DNA from: Bryobacteraceae bacterium
GTDB lineage: Bacteria > Acidobacteriota > Terriglobia > Bryobacterales > Bryobacteraceae
Length of the DNA: 53,510 bases
Direction: 5' to 3'
Assembly (NCBI GenBank): GCA_030041495.1
Contig: JASHNT010000050.1
Span: forward strand, 1-53,510
The notes beneath the pieces were generated by a model. That model was not told the DNA's origin. It saw nothing but the letters and a program-made list of their open reading frames with translations, and did not search any database. The position numbers and the translations under genes are program-made. Below are positions 34,350-42,804 of the stretch, piece by piece (within the stretch, counting starts at the first letter, position 1; the number at the start of each line of letters is the position of its first letter).

Positions 34350-34753
34350 GGCCTTTTCTCCTTCCTCGCCGCTGCTTTTCTTGAAGCGATCTTCACCGCC
34401 AGCCTCTGCAACTGCTTCGCCTCCAGCACCTGGTTATCAACCAACCCCACCAACAGCTCCTCCACCGACCCTTCGCAGAACCGCTCGATCAACTGCCGCG
34501 CCGCTTTCGCCGCCACGCTGCGCTTGGTGTCGACAGCCCGATACACAAACGTCCGACCCTCCACCTCATGCGTAACGTAGCCCTTTTCCTCCAGAATCCG
34601 CAGAATCGTCCGAATGGTCGAATCCTTCAGCGCCTTCTTCGGCGCCACCCCCTCCCGGCACGCTTCCGCCGTGCAGTCTGGGTGCGACCATACCTGCTCC
34701 ATGATCAACTGTTCCAGCGGTGTCAGAGGCTTTGAATTTCTTCTGTTAAGCAT
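34346..34753 (-). CDS. BlaI/MecI/CopY-family repressor
   Basis: The product has 135 residues from ATG 34753; ATG 34771 is possible and would add six. It has a winged helix (about 10-75: L-T-P-L-E-Q-L-I-M-E-Q-V-W; S-T-I-R-T-I-L-R-I-L-E-E-K-G-Y-V) and a dimerising C-terminal helix pair (V-E-E-L-L-V-G-L-V-D). The typical cleavage site of BlaI proteins lies in the second half. It overlaps the M56 gene by 4 bp (ATGA), the classic sensor-repressor pair, and should bind the inverted repeat just ahead of its start. Confidence 0.9.
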   Translation of the reverse strand: MLNRRNSKPLTPLEQLIMEQVWSHPDCTAEACREGVAPKKALKDSTIRTILRILEEKGYVTHEVEGRTFVYRAVDTKRSVAAKAARQLIERFCEGSVEELLVGLVDNQVLEAKQLQRLAVKIASRKAAARKEKRP

Positions 34754-34755
34754 CG

Positions 34756-34778
34756 TAGTGTTAAACAACATAACAGTA
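34756..34778. promoter_or_regulatory. candidate BlaI-type operator
   Basis: TAGTGTTA, seven bases, TAACAGTA: an inverted repeat with 7 of 8 positions matching. It lies immediately upstream of the repressor ATG at 34753, so a bound dimer would block its own promoter. It is A/T-rich in a GC-rich genome and its TA-x-TG-type half-site recalls BlaI/MecI/CopY operators. Confidence 0.6.
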
Positions 34779-34813
34779 GACGCCGGAGATGTCAATCCCT
34801 CTTGCACAGAAAA

Positions 34814-35923
34814 TTATTTGGCTTGAACCGCTGCGGCCAGTTTCACTGCCGACGCCACTTCGCGCGCCTGGACTTCGCTCAGCTCCGCGTAAACCGGCAG
34901 CGAAAGGACGCGTCCCGCGGCCCGCTCCGCCACCGGCAGGCTTCCGCGCGGAAATGCCTCATCCCGGTACGGAGCCATCGCATGAATCGGCTCCGGATAA
35001 TGAATCGCCGTCTGAATTTGGGCCGCCGTCAGCTCGCGCTGCAGCTCATCCCGAGCCTCACTCGCGATCGCATACACGGAATATACGTGCCGAGCCCATT
35101 CCCGCTCACGCGGCAGCCGCACCCCCGCGCCCTCCAGCTCCCGCGCATACACCCGAGCCAGCCTGCGCTTCGCTTCCGTCCACCTCTCCAAATGCCGCAG
35201 CTTCACCCGCAGAATCGAGCCCTGCAAACCCTCCATGCGATAGTTGAACCCGCGCAGCACGTGATGGTAGCGCGACTCCTCACCCCAATTGCGCAGCAGC
35301 CTCACCGTGCGAGCCAACTCCGGGTTGTTGGTGGTCACGCAGCCGCCTTCGCCGTACGCGCCCAGGTTCTTTCCGGGATAAAAGCTGAAGCAGCCGATAT
35401 CGCCGATCGATCCGACGCGCCGCCCCTTGTATTCCGCCGCATGCGCCTGGCACGCGTCTTCGATCACCGTCAACCCGTGGCGTCGCGCGATCTCCAGAAT
35501 TGGATCCATGTCCGCCGGCTGCCCGAACAAATGCACCGGCATGATCGTCTTGGTCCGCGGCGTAATCGTGGCCGCGATCTTCGCCGCATCGATGTTGTAC
35601 GTCTCCGCATCGATATCCGCATACACCGGCCGTGCGCCGGTATATAAAATCGCCGCCACTGTCGCGACGAACGTAAACGGAGTCGTAATCACCTCATCGC
35701 CCGGCCCCACTCCCGCCGCCAGCAACGCCAGGTGCACCGCGCTGGTCCCGGAATTCGTCCCGGCGCAGTGCGCGGCCCCTTGAAACGCCGCGAACTCTTC
35801 CTCGAACGCCGCCACTTCGCGGCCCAGAATGAACTGGCTCGATTCCAGCGTCTGCGCGACCGCCGCGTCGATTTCGCCCTTGATCGACCGGTACTGCGCC
35901 TTCAAATCCGCGAAAGGAATCAT
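34814..35923 (-). CDS. DegT/DnrJ/EryC1/StrS-family PLP aminotransferase
   Basis: A 369-residue fold-type-I aminotransferase of the nucleotide-sugar type. The start I-P-F-A-D-L-K-A-Q-Y, the block G-T-N-S-G-T-S-A-V-H-L-A-L, and the PLP-binding Lys in S-F-Y-P-G-K-N-L-G-A-Y-G-E-G-G are all present, as is E-D-A-C-Q-A-H-A-A before it. Such enzymes transfer an amino group to a keto-sugar bound to a nucleotide, for surface polysaccharides or antibiotics. It is divergent from a glycosyltransferase that makes polyprenyl-phosphate sugars, so a surface glycan role fits. The two share a short promoter region. Confidence 0.92.
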   Translation of the reverse strand: MIPFADLKAQYRSIKGEIDAAVAQTLESSQFILGREVAAFEEEFAAFQGAAHCAGTNSGTSAVHLALLAAGVGPGDEVITTPFTFVATVAAILYTGARPVYADIDAETYNIDAAKIAATITPRTKTIMPVHLFGQPADMDPILEIARRHGLTVIEDACQAHAAEYKGRRVGSIGDIGCFSFYPGKNLGAYGEGGCVTTNNPELARTVRLLRNWGEESRYHHVLRGFNYRMEGLQGSILRVKLRHLERWTEAKRRLARVYARELEGAGVRLPREREWARHVYSVYAIASEARDELQRELTAAQIQTAIHYPEPIHAMAPYRDEAFPRGSLPVAERAAGRVLSLPVYAELSEVQAREVASAVKLAAAVQAK

Positions 35924-35935
35924 CGTCGCGCTCTC

Positions 35936-35963
35936 TTGCCATGCGCCGGGCTCTCGCTATAAT
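35936..35963 (+). promoter_or_regulatory. promoter with near-consensus -35 and perfect -10
   Basis: TTGCCA at 35936-35941, a 16-base spacer, then TATAAT at 35958-35963. Transcription should start at about 35970, only a base or two before the first usable codon of the glycosyltransferase frame, so the message may be leaderless. Confidence 0.65.
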
Positions 35964-35971
35964 GAAGCTCT

Positions 35972-36712
35972 CTGACTTCGTCCTCGAGCGTAACCATCGT
36001 TATTCCAGCGTACAACGAGGAGCGGCGGTTGCCTCCGGCTCTAGCCCGCGTGCGCGCCTACCTGGACGCCGCCACACGCTTCTCTGAGGCCGAAATTCTC
36101 GTCGTCGACGATGGGTCCCGCGATGGCACCGCCGCGTTCGTCGAGTCCATCGCCGCCCAGGACCCGCGCCTGCGCCTGCTGCGCAACCCCGGCAATCGCG
36201 GCAAAGGATATTCCGTCCGCCACGGAATGCGGGAGGCTCGCGGCGGCTGGGTGTTGTTCTCGGATGCCGATCTCTCCGCTCCCATCGAAGAACTCGATAA
36301 GCTGCTCGACGCCGCCCAAAACAGCGGAGCCCAAATCGCCATCGGTTCCCGCGCGCTCGACCGTTCCTTGATCGGCGTGCATCAGAGCGCCATACGGGAA
36401 CTCGCCGGGATCGCACTGAACCGCATCATGCGGCTGATCACCGGTCTCCGCTTCGCCGATACCCAGTGCGGCTTCAAGCTGTTTCGCCGTGACGCCGCGC
36501 AGCGCCTCTTCTCCCGCCAGCAGCTTGACGGGTTCACCTTCGATGTCGAGGATCTGTTCATCGCGCGGCTGCTCAAAATCCCGGCCGTCGAAGTCCCCGT
36601 GCGCTGGAACCACGTCGAAGGCACCAAAGTCGGGTTCTTGGTCGGCCCGCGCTTCTTCCTCGACCTCTTCCTGATTCATTGCTACCGGCTCGGCGGCAAA
36701 TATCGCGAGTGA
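35972..36712 (+). CDS. family 2 glycosyltransferase, dolichol-phosphate mannosyltransferase-like
   Basis: About 246 residues. The frame shows V-T-I-V-I-P-A-Y-N-E-E-R-R-L-P-P at the front (GT2 beta1, nucleotide binding), E-I-L-V-V-D-D-G-S-R-D-G-T (the D-D-G motif), D-A-D-L-S-A-P-I-E-E-L (metal-binding D-A-D) and F-D-V-E-D-L-F-I-A-R. It should transfer a sugar to polyprenyl phosphate at the membrane face. The start is unresolved: the first ATG upstream is out of frame and an in-frame TGA ends at 35965, leaving CTG at 35972 as the best candidate; TTG at 36029 would remove the essential first strand. A one-base error near 35985 would also explain this. Confidence 0.75.
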   Translation: MTSSSSVTIVIPAYNEERRLPPALARVRAYLDAATRFSEAEILVVDDGSRDGTAAFVESIAAQDPRLRLLRNPGNRGKGYSVRHGMREARGGWVLFSDADLSAPIEELDKLLDAAQNSGAQIAIGSRALDRSLIGVHQSAIRELAGIALNRIMRLITGLRFADTQCGFKLFRRDAAQRLFSRQQLDGFTFDVEDLFIARLLKIPAVEVPVRWNHVEGTKVGFLVGPRFFLDLFLIHCYRLGGKYRE

Positions 36713-36739
36713 TTGCGCCGCCCGCGCTTGCGTTATAAT
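36713..36739 (+). promoter_or_regulatory. promoter upstream of the secreted repeat protein
   Basis: A perfect TATAAT at 36734-36739 lies 52 bases before the ATG of the next gene. A weak -35 (TTGCGC, 15-base spacer) overlaps the end of the glycosyltransferase gene. The leader then carries a GGGGGAGG ribosome-binding site. Confidence 0.55.
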
Positions 36740-36791
36740 GACCTGTTCCACTCCGCGGCATCCTGGCCGCGCGTTCAAGGGGGGAGGCACC

Positions 36792-37700
36792 ATGAAATTC
36801 TGGATTACCGCGCTCACGGCTTTGACGTTGGCCGGCGGATTGATGGCCAACCAGCTCGATGACGACTACGCCAAATTGAAGGACGCCCAGTCCAAGAAGG
36901 ACGCCGACGCCGTTAAAAAACTGGCTCTCGATACTTCTAAGCTGGCCAAGACCGAAAGCGCCACACCTCAACCATCGGACGCGTCCCAGGTGGCCGATTG
37001 GAAGACGCGCATGGAGTTCACCAAGGAAGTGCAACTGTTTGCCGAGTACTCGCTCGCCTCCACCGCCATCACGGATTCGGCGCGCGTCGTGGACCTGACC
37101 GAAGCGCTGCTCGATCTCAATCCCAAGAGCCAGTACCTGACGCTGTGCGCATCCACTTATCTTGAGGCTCTGGCGAAAGAGAGCCCCGCCAAGGAGATTG
37201 CCGGAGCGGAGAAAATCCTCACCGCGAATTCGTCTAACGAAGACGCGCTGGACGCTCTCGCGCGCGGTTACCAGTCCAGCAGCCCTGCCAAGGCCAACAC
37301 CTACGCCACGCGTTTAATCGCCGCCATGAAGGGCAAGGCCAAGCCGGAAGGCGTCACCGACGCCGATTGGGAGCGCAAGAAAGACGCAATGCTCGGCGAC
37401 GGCTACTATATCGCCGGCGCGACCGCCTGTGCCGCTCCCCGGAATGCCTGGGTGGATTGCGACCGCGACCTCCGCGCCGCGCTGCCTTACATCAAAGCGG
37501 ACCAGCGCATGCTGGGCATCACTTACTTCTACCTCGGCTTGGCCAATTACCAGATCGGCCGCCTCACTGGCGACCGCACCAAGATGCAGGAAGGGGCAAA
37601 GTACAGCGATCAATCCGCCGCCATCTCCGGCCCCATGCAGCAGCAGGCTTACAAGAACTCGCAGGCCATCAAGGCCGAGCTCGCTGCTCCCCGGCGCTAG
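36792..37700 (+). CDS. exported helical-repeat (TPR-like) protein
   Basis: A 302-residue protein with a signal peptide (M-K-F-W-I-T-A-L-T-A-L, cleaved near G-L-M-A-N). The rest is helical, with repeated pairs resembling TPR units (L-T-E-A-L-L-D-L-N-P-K-S-Q-Y-L; Y-L-G-L-A-N-Y-Q-I-G-R-L; A-R-G-Y-Q-S-S-S-P-A-K-A). Cys pairs (A-T-A-C-A-A-P, W-V-D-C-D-R) suggest a disulfide outside the cytoplasm. No enzyme motif. A strong GGGGGAGG precedes the ATG. It probably acts as a periplasmic scaffold; the role is not known. Confidence 0.75.
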   Translation: MKFWITALTALTLAGGLMANQLDDDYAKLKDAQSKKDADAVKKLALDTSKLAKTESATPQPSDASQVADWKTRMEFTKEVQLFAEYSLASTAITDSARVVDLTEALLDLNPKSQYLTLCASTYLEALAKESPAKEIAGAEKILTANSSNEDALDALARGYQSSSPAKANTYATRLIAAMKGKAKPEGVTDADWERKKDAMLGDGYYIAGATACAAPRNAWVDCDRDLRAALPYIKADQRMLGITYFYLGLANYQIGRLTGDRTKMQEGAKYSDQSAAISGPMQQQAYKNSQAIKAELAAPRR

Positions 37701-37750
37701 CGCCCGAACGTAGTACCATCCTGCGCTTCGGTCCAGTCTAAGCCCCTGTC

Positions 37751-37786
37751 GCGACAAATTGTCGCTGGAAAATGGACAATTTGTCC
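37751..37786. promoter_or_regulatory. two tandem palindromes upstream of the MinD-like gene
   Basis: GCGACAA-A-TTGTCGC (37751-37765) and GGACAA-T-TTGTCC (37774-37786) have perfect arms and centres 22 bp apart, about two helical turns. An overlapping TGTCGCGACA (37747-37756) is itself a palindrome. Five GACAA/TTGTC-type half-sites on the same side of the helix look like a cooperative activator or repressor site. Confidence 0.6.
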
Positions 37787-37862
37787 CAATCGCCAGAGCC
37801 CTTCGTCCGCGCTTTTCAAGGTTAAGCCCAGAAATTCCAGTGCCGCCTGATCCCGAACGCAG

Positions 37863-37878
37863 TGGAACTGCGCGTGCA
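37863..37878 (+). promoter_or_regulatory. candidate sigma-54 type -24/-12 element
   Basis: TGGAAC, then TGCA, with GG and GC exactly ten bases apart, partly matching TGGCAC-N5-TTGC. The tandem palindromes about 110 bp upstream would be in the usual enhancer position. Transcription would begin near 37889, giving only a very short leader to ATG 37895, so this is weak. Confidence 0.3.
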
Positions 37879-37894
37879 CTATTGTAGGGCGTTC

Positions 37895-38593
37895 ATGGAA
37901 CCGACGCTGCGAAAATCGAGTTCCAGCGCCAGACCCGGCGCGTCGGAGGCGCTGGGTCCGGTGTACGCCATCGTGCCAGCACACGGGGAGTCGAACGCGG
38001 ACTCGGTCGCCAAGAGCCTGAGCCGTGAGCTTTCGGAGGGCTACTCTCTCTCCGTGTTGCTGGCCGATTTTTGCTCCCACGGTTTCCGCTTGTGGAACTC
38101 TTCGGAATCCCCGCAAAGATTTGATGGACGTACTTGGGGAGCCTTCGTCACCCCCGGAGACGTCTTTGATACGCTTGAAGCTCGCGAGGCCCATCCGCGC
38201 CACATCAGCCGCCTTCTGGCGCAAGCCCGCACTCGTTACAACGTCACCTGCGCGGACTTGTCCGAAGCCAAAGAATGCTCGGCTCTCGAAGTCCTGCGGA
38301 ACGCCGACTCCATTTTCCTGGTCGCGAACTCTGACCCGCGATCCATCGATCAGGCCCATTATCGCGCGGCATGGCTTCGCTCCATGGGCCTCGATGATCG
38401 CACGGCCCTTCTTCTGAATCGCCTCGGCGGCGGAGCCAACGGAGCCCAAGCGGAAGATCGCACTGGATTGCCCGTCTGCGGGGCAGTCAGCACCGCTCGC
38501 GACCTGCAGCGTCTCGCGGAATGGCTCGCGGCACCCCTTCCTCCTGCCTTTAACGCACTCGCGTTATCCCAGCCGGCTTTACGCGCTGGATAA
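37895..38593 (+). CDS. MinD/CpaE-like protein without a P-loop
   Basis: The product has 232 residues. The fold order matches MinD/ParA-like ATPases: a first strand V-Y-A-I-V-P-A-H-G-E, a helix L-S-R-E-L-S-E-G, a second strand V-L-L-A-D-F, Y-N-V-T-C-A-D-L-S-E-A (third strand), A-D-S-I-F-L-V-A-N-S-D-P-R-S-I-D (fourth strand), and L-L-L-N-R-L-G-G. Where the family has K-G-G-x-G-K-T this protein reads A-H-G-E-S-N-A, so it lacks the Walker Lys and probably does not hydrolyse ATP. It may have become a partner or sensor protein. A strong hairpin follows the gene. Confidence 0.65.
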   Translation: MEPTLRKSSSSARPGASEALGPVYAIVPAHGESNADSVAKSLSRELSEGYSLSVLLADFCSHGFRLWNSSESPQRFDGRTWGAFVTPGDVFDTLEAREAHPRHISRLLAQARTRYNVTCADLSEAKECSALEVLRNADSIFLVANSDPRSIDQAHYRAAWLRSMGLDDRTALLLNRLGGGANGAQAEDRTGLPVCGAVSTARDLQRLAEWLAAPLPPAFNALALSQPALRAG

Positions 38594-38594
38594 A

Positions 38595-38624
38595 AGAGGG
38601 GCGGATTCCATCACCCGCCCCTCT
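38595..38624 (+). terminator. hairpin terminator after the MinD-like gene
   Basis: AGAGGGGCGG, a ten-base loop, CCGCCCCTCT: a perfect 10-bp stem two bases after the stop codon, followed by CCTCTTTCT. The T-run is weak but position and stem strength fit termination. Confidence 0.7.
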
Positions 38625-38783
38625 CCTCTTTCTCCGGTCCGCTTCGCCTTCCGGGCAGGGCCCGCGCACCGTCTCGATCGCGATGTCCTCATCGAGTGCC
38701 TGAGATAGAATGAGTGGTCGCCTGCGTCTCGCGATCGCAGGGCGTGTCTAGGTGTAAGCCGTTCGGATGACCCGATTCGCGGA

Positions 38784-39542
38784 ATGGAGAAAACCGCCAT
38801 GGTTGTGAACCAACAAACAGGAACTCGCGTGGACGAAGTCGCGGCGGGAATCTATCGGATCTCGACGCCGCTAGATGTGATCCCCGGCGGTTTCACTTTC
38901 AACTCCTATCTGGTCGCCGACCAAGAACCTCTCCTGTTTCACGCCGGTTGGCGAAGTCTCTTCGGCCTGACAGCGGAAGCGGTCGGGAAGGTGATGCCGG
39001 TCGAAAAGTTGCGCTGGATCGGCGGTTCGCATTTTGAAGGCGATGAGTTCGGCGCCCTGAATGACTTTCTCGGGGCGGCGCCGAACGCGACCCCATTCGG
39101 GGCCGAAATCGGCGTCTTGACGTCCATCAACGATTTTGCTTCCCGGCCCGCCCGTGGACTAAAGGACGGAGAGGAGCTTTCCATTGGCCGCCCCTTGCGA
39201 TGGCTCTACACACCGCACGTTCCCCACGGCTGGGATTGCGGCATTCTGTTCGACCCCAGCACCCGGACGTTGCTCTGCGGAGACCTGTTCACACAGCCCG
39301 GCGCCCAAGTTCCGCCGGTGACCGAATCGGAGGTGCTCAGCGCCAGTGAAGGGATGCGCGGGATGATGGAATACTACGCACACGCAACCGGCACGTCCCA
39401 GATTCTAGAGCGCTTGGCGCAGCTTTCTCCCTCGACGCTCGCTTGCCAGCATGGGAGCGCTTATCGCGGCGACGGCGCCGCGCTGCTGCGGCAATTGGCT
39501 GCCATACTCGACGGTGAAGCGGCCAAATCCGCTCACAAATAG
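38784..39542 (+). CDS. metallo-beta-lactamase-fold protein of the flavodiiron/ODP type
   Basis: A 252-residue lactamase-fold protein with the di-iron pattern of flavodiiron proteins: H83-x-E85-x-D87 (S-H-F-E-G-D-E), H145-V-P-H148, D167 (C-G-D-L-F) and H223 (C-Q-H-G). The order H-x-E-x-D distinguishes it from H-x-H-x-D hydrolases and suggests oxygen or NO binding; there is no flavodoxin domain. The position after D87 is Glu rather than the usual His. ATG 38784 or 38799 may be the start. The ribosome-binding site is poor. It stands alone between a terminator and the convergent GAF-ANTAR gene. Confidence 0.8.
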   Translation: MEKTAMVVNQQTGTRVDEVAAGIYRISTPLDVIPGGFTFNSYLVADQEPLLFHAGWRSLFGLTAEAVGKVMPVEKLRWIGGSHFEGDEFGALNDFLGAAPNATPFGAEIGVLTSINDFASRPARGLKDGEELSIGRPLRWLYTPHVPHGWDCGILFDPSTRTLLCGDLFTQPGAQVPPVTESEVLSASEGMRGMMEYYAHATGTSQILERLAQLSPSTLACQHGSAYRGDGAALLRQLAAILDGEAAKSAHK

Positions 39543-39557
39543 GATGCCGGCGCTTAG

Positions 39558-40316
39558 CTACTCCGGCGCCGAGGAATCCTTGCGGGCCAGCTCCTCGGCC
39601 AGAATGATGGCGTCCGCCAGCTCCTTCATCGGCCTCCGCAGGCGCCGGCTTTCGTTACGCATGCGCAGGTAGGCTTCCTCCTCGGTCAGATTGTGCCGGC
39701 GCTGCAGGATGCCTTTGGCTCGCTCGACCGCCTTGCGCGTCTCGAGCTGCCGCTTCATCTCCTCGGTTTCCGCCGCCAGCCGTATGTTCTCCTCCTCCAG
39801 CAGGCTCTTCGCGATGGCGTTGCCCATCTGTTCGCCGATGAACTGAATGGTGCTGATCTCCTCCACCGAATGTTCGTGCCGGTCGCGGTGATGCACGTTG
39901 ATCACGCCGATCGCTCCCCCCTTGTTGATCAACGGCACCGACAGGAATGCCTCGTAGGTGTCCTCCACCAGCGCAGGGAACATCTTGAAGCGCGGATCCT
40001 GCGAGGCTCGCGACGTCAGAGCTACCGGCGACTGGTGCTCCGCCACCCAACCCGTAACGCCTTCCCCGATCTTCATGCGCAGCGTTCCCAGGTCCGCTGC
40101 GTGCGGCACCAGTGAAGCGCGCAAAACGAATTCGCCCGTGGCTGTCTCCACCAGGTACACCAGGCACGCGTCGCATCCCGATACGCGCGCCGTCAGCCCC
40201 ACGATCTCTCCCAGCATCTCGTCCAGCGATAGCTCTGAGCTGACGATCCGGCTCACCCGATGTAGTACGGAGATGTCTTCAGATCCACTCGACATGATTG
40301 GTTCGGTTGCCATCAT
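39558..40316 (-). CDS. GAF-ANTAR domain regulator (RNA-binding antiterminator type)
   Basis: The 252 residues comprise a GAF domain (about 15-165: V-S-G-C-D-A-C-L-V-Y, I-G-E-G-V-T-G-W-V-A, G-V-I-N-V-H-H-R), a coiled-coil linker (L-L-E-E-E-N-I-R-L-A-A-E-T-E-E-M) and a C-terminal ANTAR domain (about 190-250: R-K-A-V-E-R-A-K-G-I-L-Q-R-R, E-E-A-Y-L-R-M-R-N-E-S). ANTAR domains bind paired hexaloop hairpins in mRNA leaders and prevent termination. The GAF domain would sense a small ligand. It is divergent from thiC with about 100 bp between them. No histidine kinase is near. Confidence 0.9.
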   Translation of the reverse strand: MMATEPIMSSGSEDISVLHRVSRIVSSELSLDEMLGEIVGLTARVSGCDACLVYLVETATGEFVLRASLVPHAADLGTLRMKIGEGVTGWVAEHQSPVALTSRASQDPRFKMFPALVEDTYEAFLSVPLINKGGAIGVINVHHRDRHEHSVEEISTIQFIGEQMGNAIAKSLLEEENIRLAAETEEMKRQLETRKAVERAKGILQRRHNLTEEEAYLRMRNESRRLRRPMKELADAIILAEELARKDSSAPE

Positions 40317-40374
40317 ACAACGAGGGTAAATCGCCCCTTTCCCTTAGGTCCAATCAAATCTTTCTATCCAGTGA

Positions 40375-41988
<1,614 letters not shown>

Positions 41989-42057
41989 GGATGCCCTCAG
42001 CTTAACTTGAAAGTAAGTTGCCGCCGCGTCGCGTCAGGAAGGCGGCCGGTAAAGGTC

Positions 42058-42124
42058 TGAACGCGTTCAAAAAGTGCTTGACATTCGCGCCGGCTGCGCG
42101 CATTCTATTGTTGAACACGTTCAA
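42058..42124. promoter_or_regulatory. promoter flanked by two TetR-type operators
   Basis: TGAACGCGTTCA (42058-42069, perfect) and TTGAAC-AC-GTTCAA (42111-42124) share the core TGAAC-x-CGTTCA. Their centres are 54 bp apart, about five helical turns. Between them lies a perfect TTGACA (42078-42083), with a poor -10 (CATTCT) 17 bases later. The second site sits six bases before the regulator ATG. Two aligned sites around one promoter indicate autorepression. Confidence 0.8.
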
Positions 42125-42129
42125 ATCAG

Positions 42130-42801
42130 ATGCCCGCCGCCAAAATCACGAAATCCGACCAGACCGCAAACAAAATCCTCGAAGCCGCGCTCGACCTCTT
42201 CCGCGAGCAAGGCTTCGACACTGCCACCATGCGCGCCATCGCCGAAAAGGCCCAAGTGGCCACCGGCGCCGCCTATTATTACTACCCGTCCAAAGAAGCT
42301 ATCGTCATGGACTTCTACCGCCGGTCTTGCGAGGAGATGCAGCCCAAGATCGAAGCCGCTCTGGAAGGCGCCAAGGCCCTCGAAACCAGGCTCCGCGCGC
42401 TGATTCAAGTGAAACTGGAGCATTTTGCCCCCAACCGGGGCATCCTTCGAGCTCTGCTCCGCAACGGCGCGGACCCCAAGCATCCGCTCTCGCCCTTCAG
42501 CTCCGAAACGCGGGCCATCCGCGACATTGATACCGCCTGGTTTCGGCGCATTCTCATCGATTGCGGCGTGCGCATCCCGCGCGATCTGGAACCGGCTTTG
42601 CCCGGCGTACTGTGGTTTTTGCAGATGGGCGTAATTTTTTTCTGGGTGATTGACGAATCGCCTCATCAAGTCAGAACCGCGAAGCTGCTGGAACGCGCGG
42701 CGTCGAGCGCTGTCGTGCTGATCCGGCTTTCGGGATTGCCGCTGATGCGGCCGGTGCGGAGGTCGGCGCTGGAAATCGTCCAACTGGTGAGAGGAGCCTG
42801 A
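42130..42801 (+). CDS. TetR/AcrR-family transcriptional regulator
   Basis: A 223-residue TetR protein. The N-terminal HTH is at about 12-60 (A-N-K-I-L-E-A-A-L-D-L-F-R-E-Q-G-F, T-M-R-A-I-A-E-K-A-Q-V-A-T-G-A-A-Y-Y-Y-Y) and is followed by an all-helical ligand domain. Regulated genes are likely its own and the membrane/SRPBCC gene 3 bp downstream, because both follow the double operator. The ligand is unknown. Confidence 0.92.
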   Translation: MPAAKITKSDQTANKILEAALDLFREQGFDTATMRAIAEKAQVATGAAYYYYPSKEAIVMDFYRRSCEEMQPKIEAALEGAKALETRLRALIQVKLEHFAPNRGILRALLRNGADPKHPLSPFSSETRAIRDIDTAWFRRILIDCGVRIPRDLEPALPGVLWFLQMGVIFFWVIDESPHQVRTAKLLERAASSAVVLIRLSGLPLMRPVRRSALEIVQLVRGA

Positions 42802-42804
42802 GTC

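Noticed and set aside
38700-38783. CCTGCG-CGCAGG inverted repeat and TAGAAT as promoter of the lactamase-fold gene
   Set aside because: TAGAAT has no acceptable -35 at 16-18 bp and the inverted repeat has only 6-bp arms; too weak to annotate.
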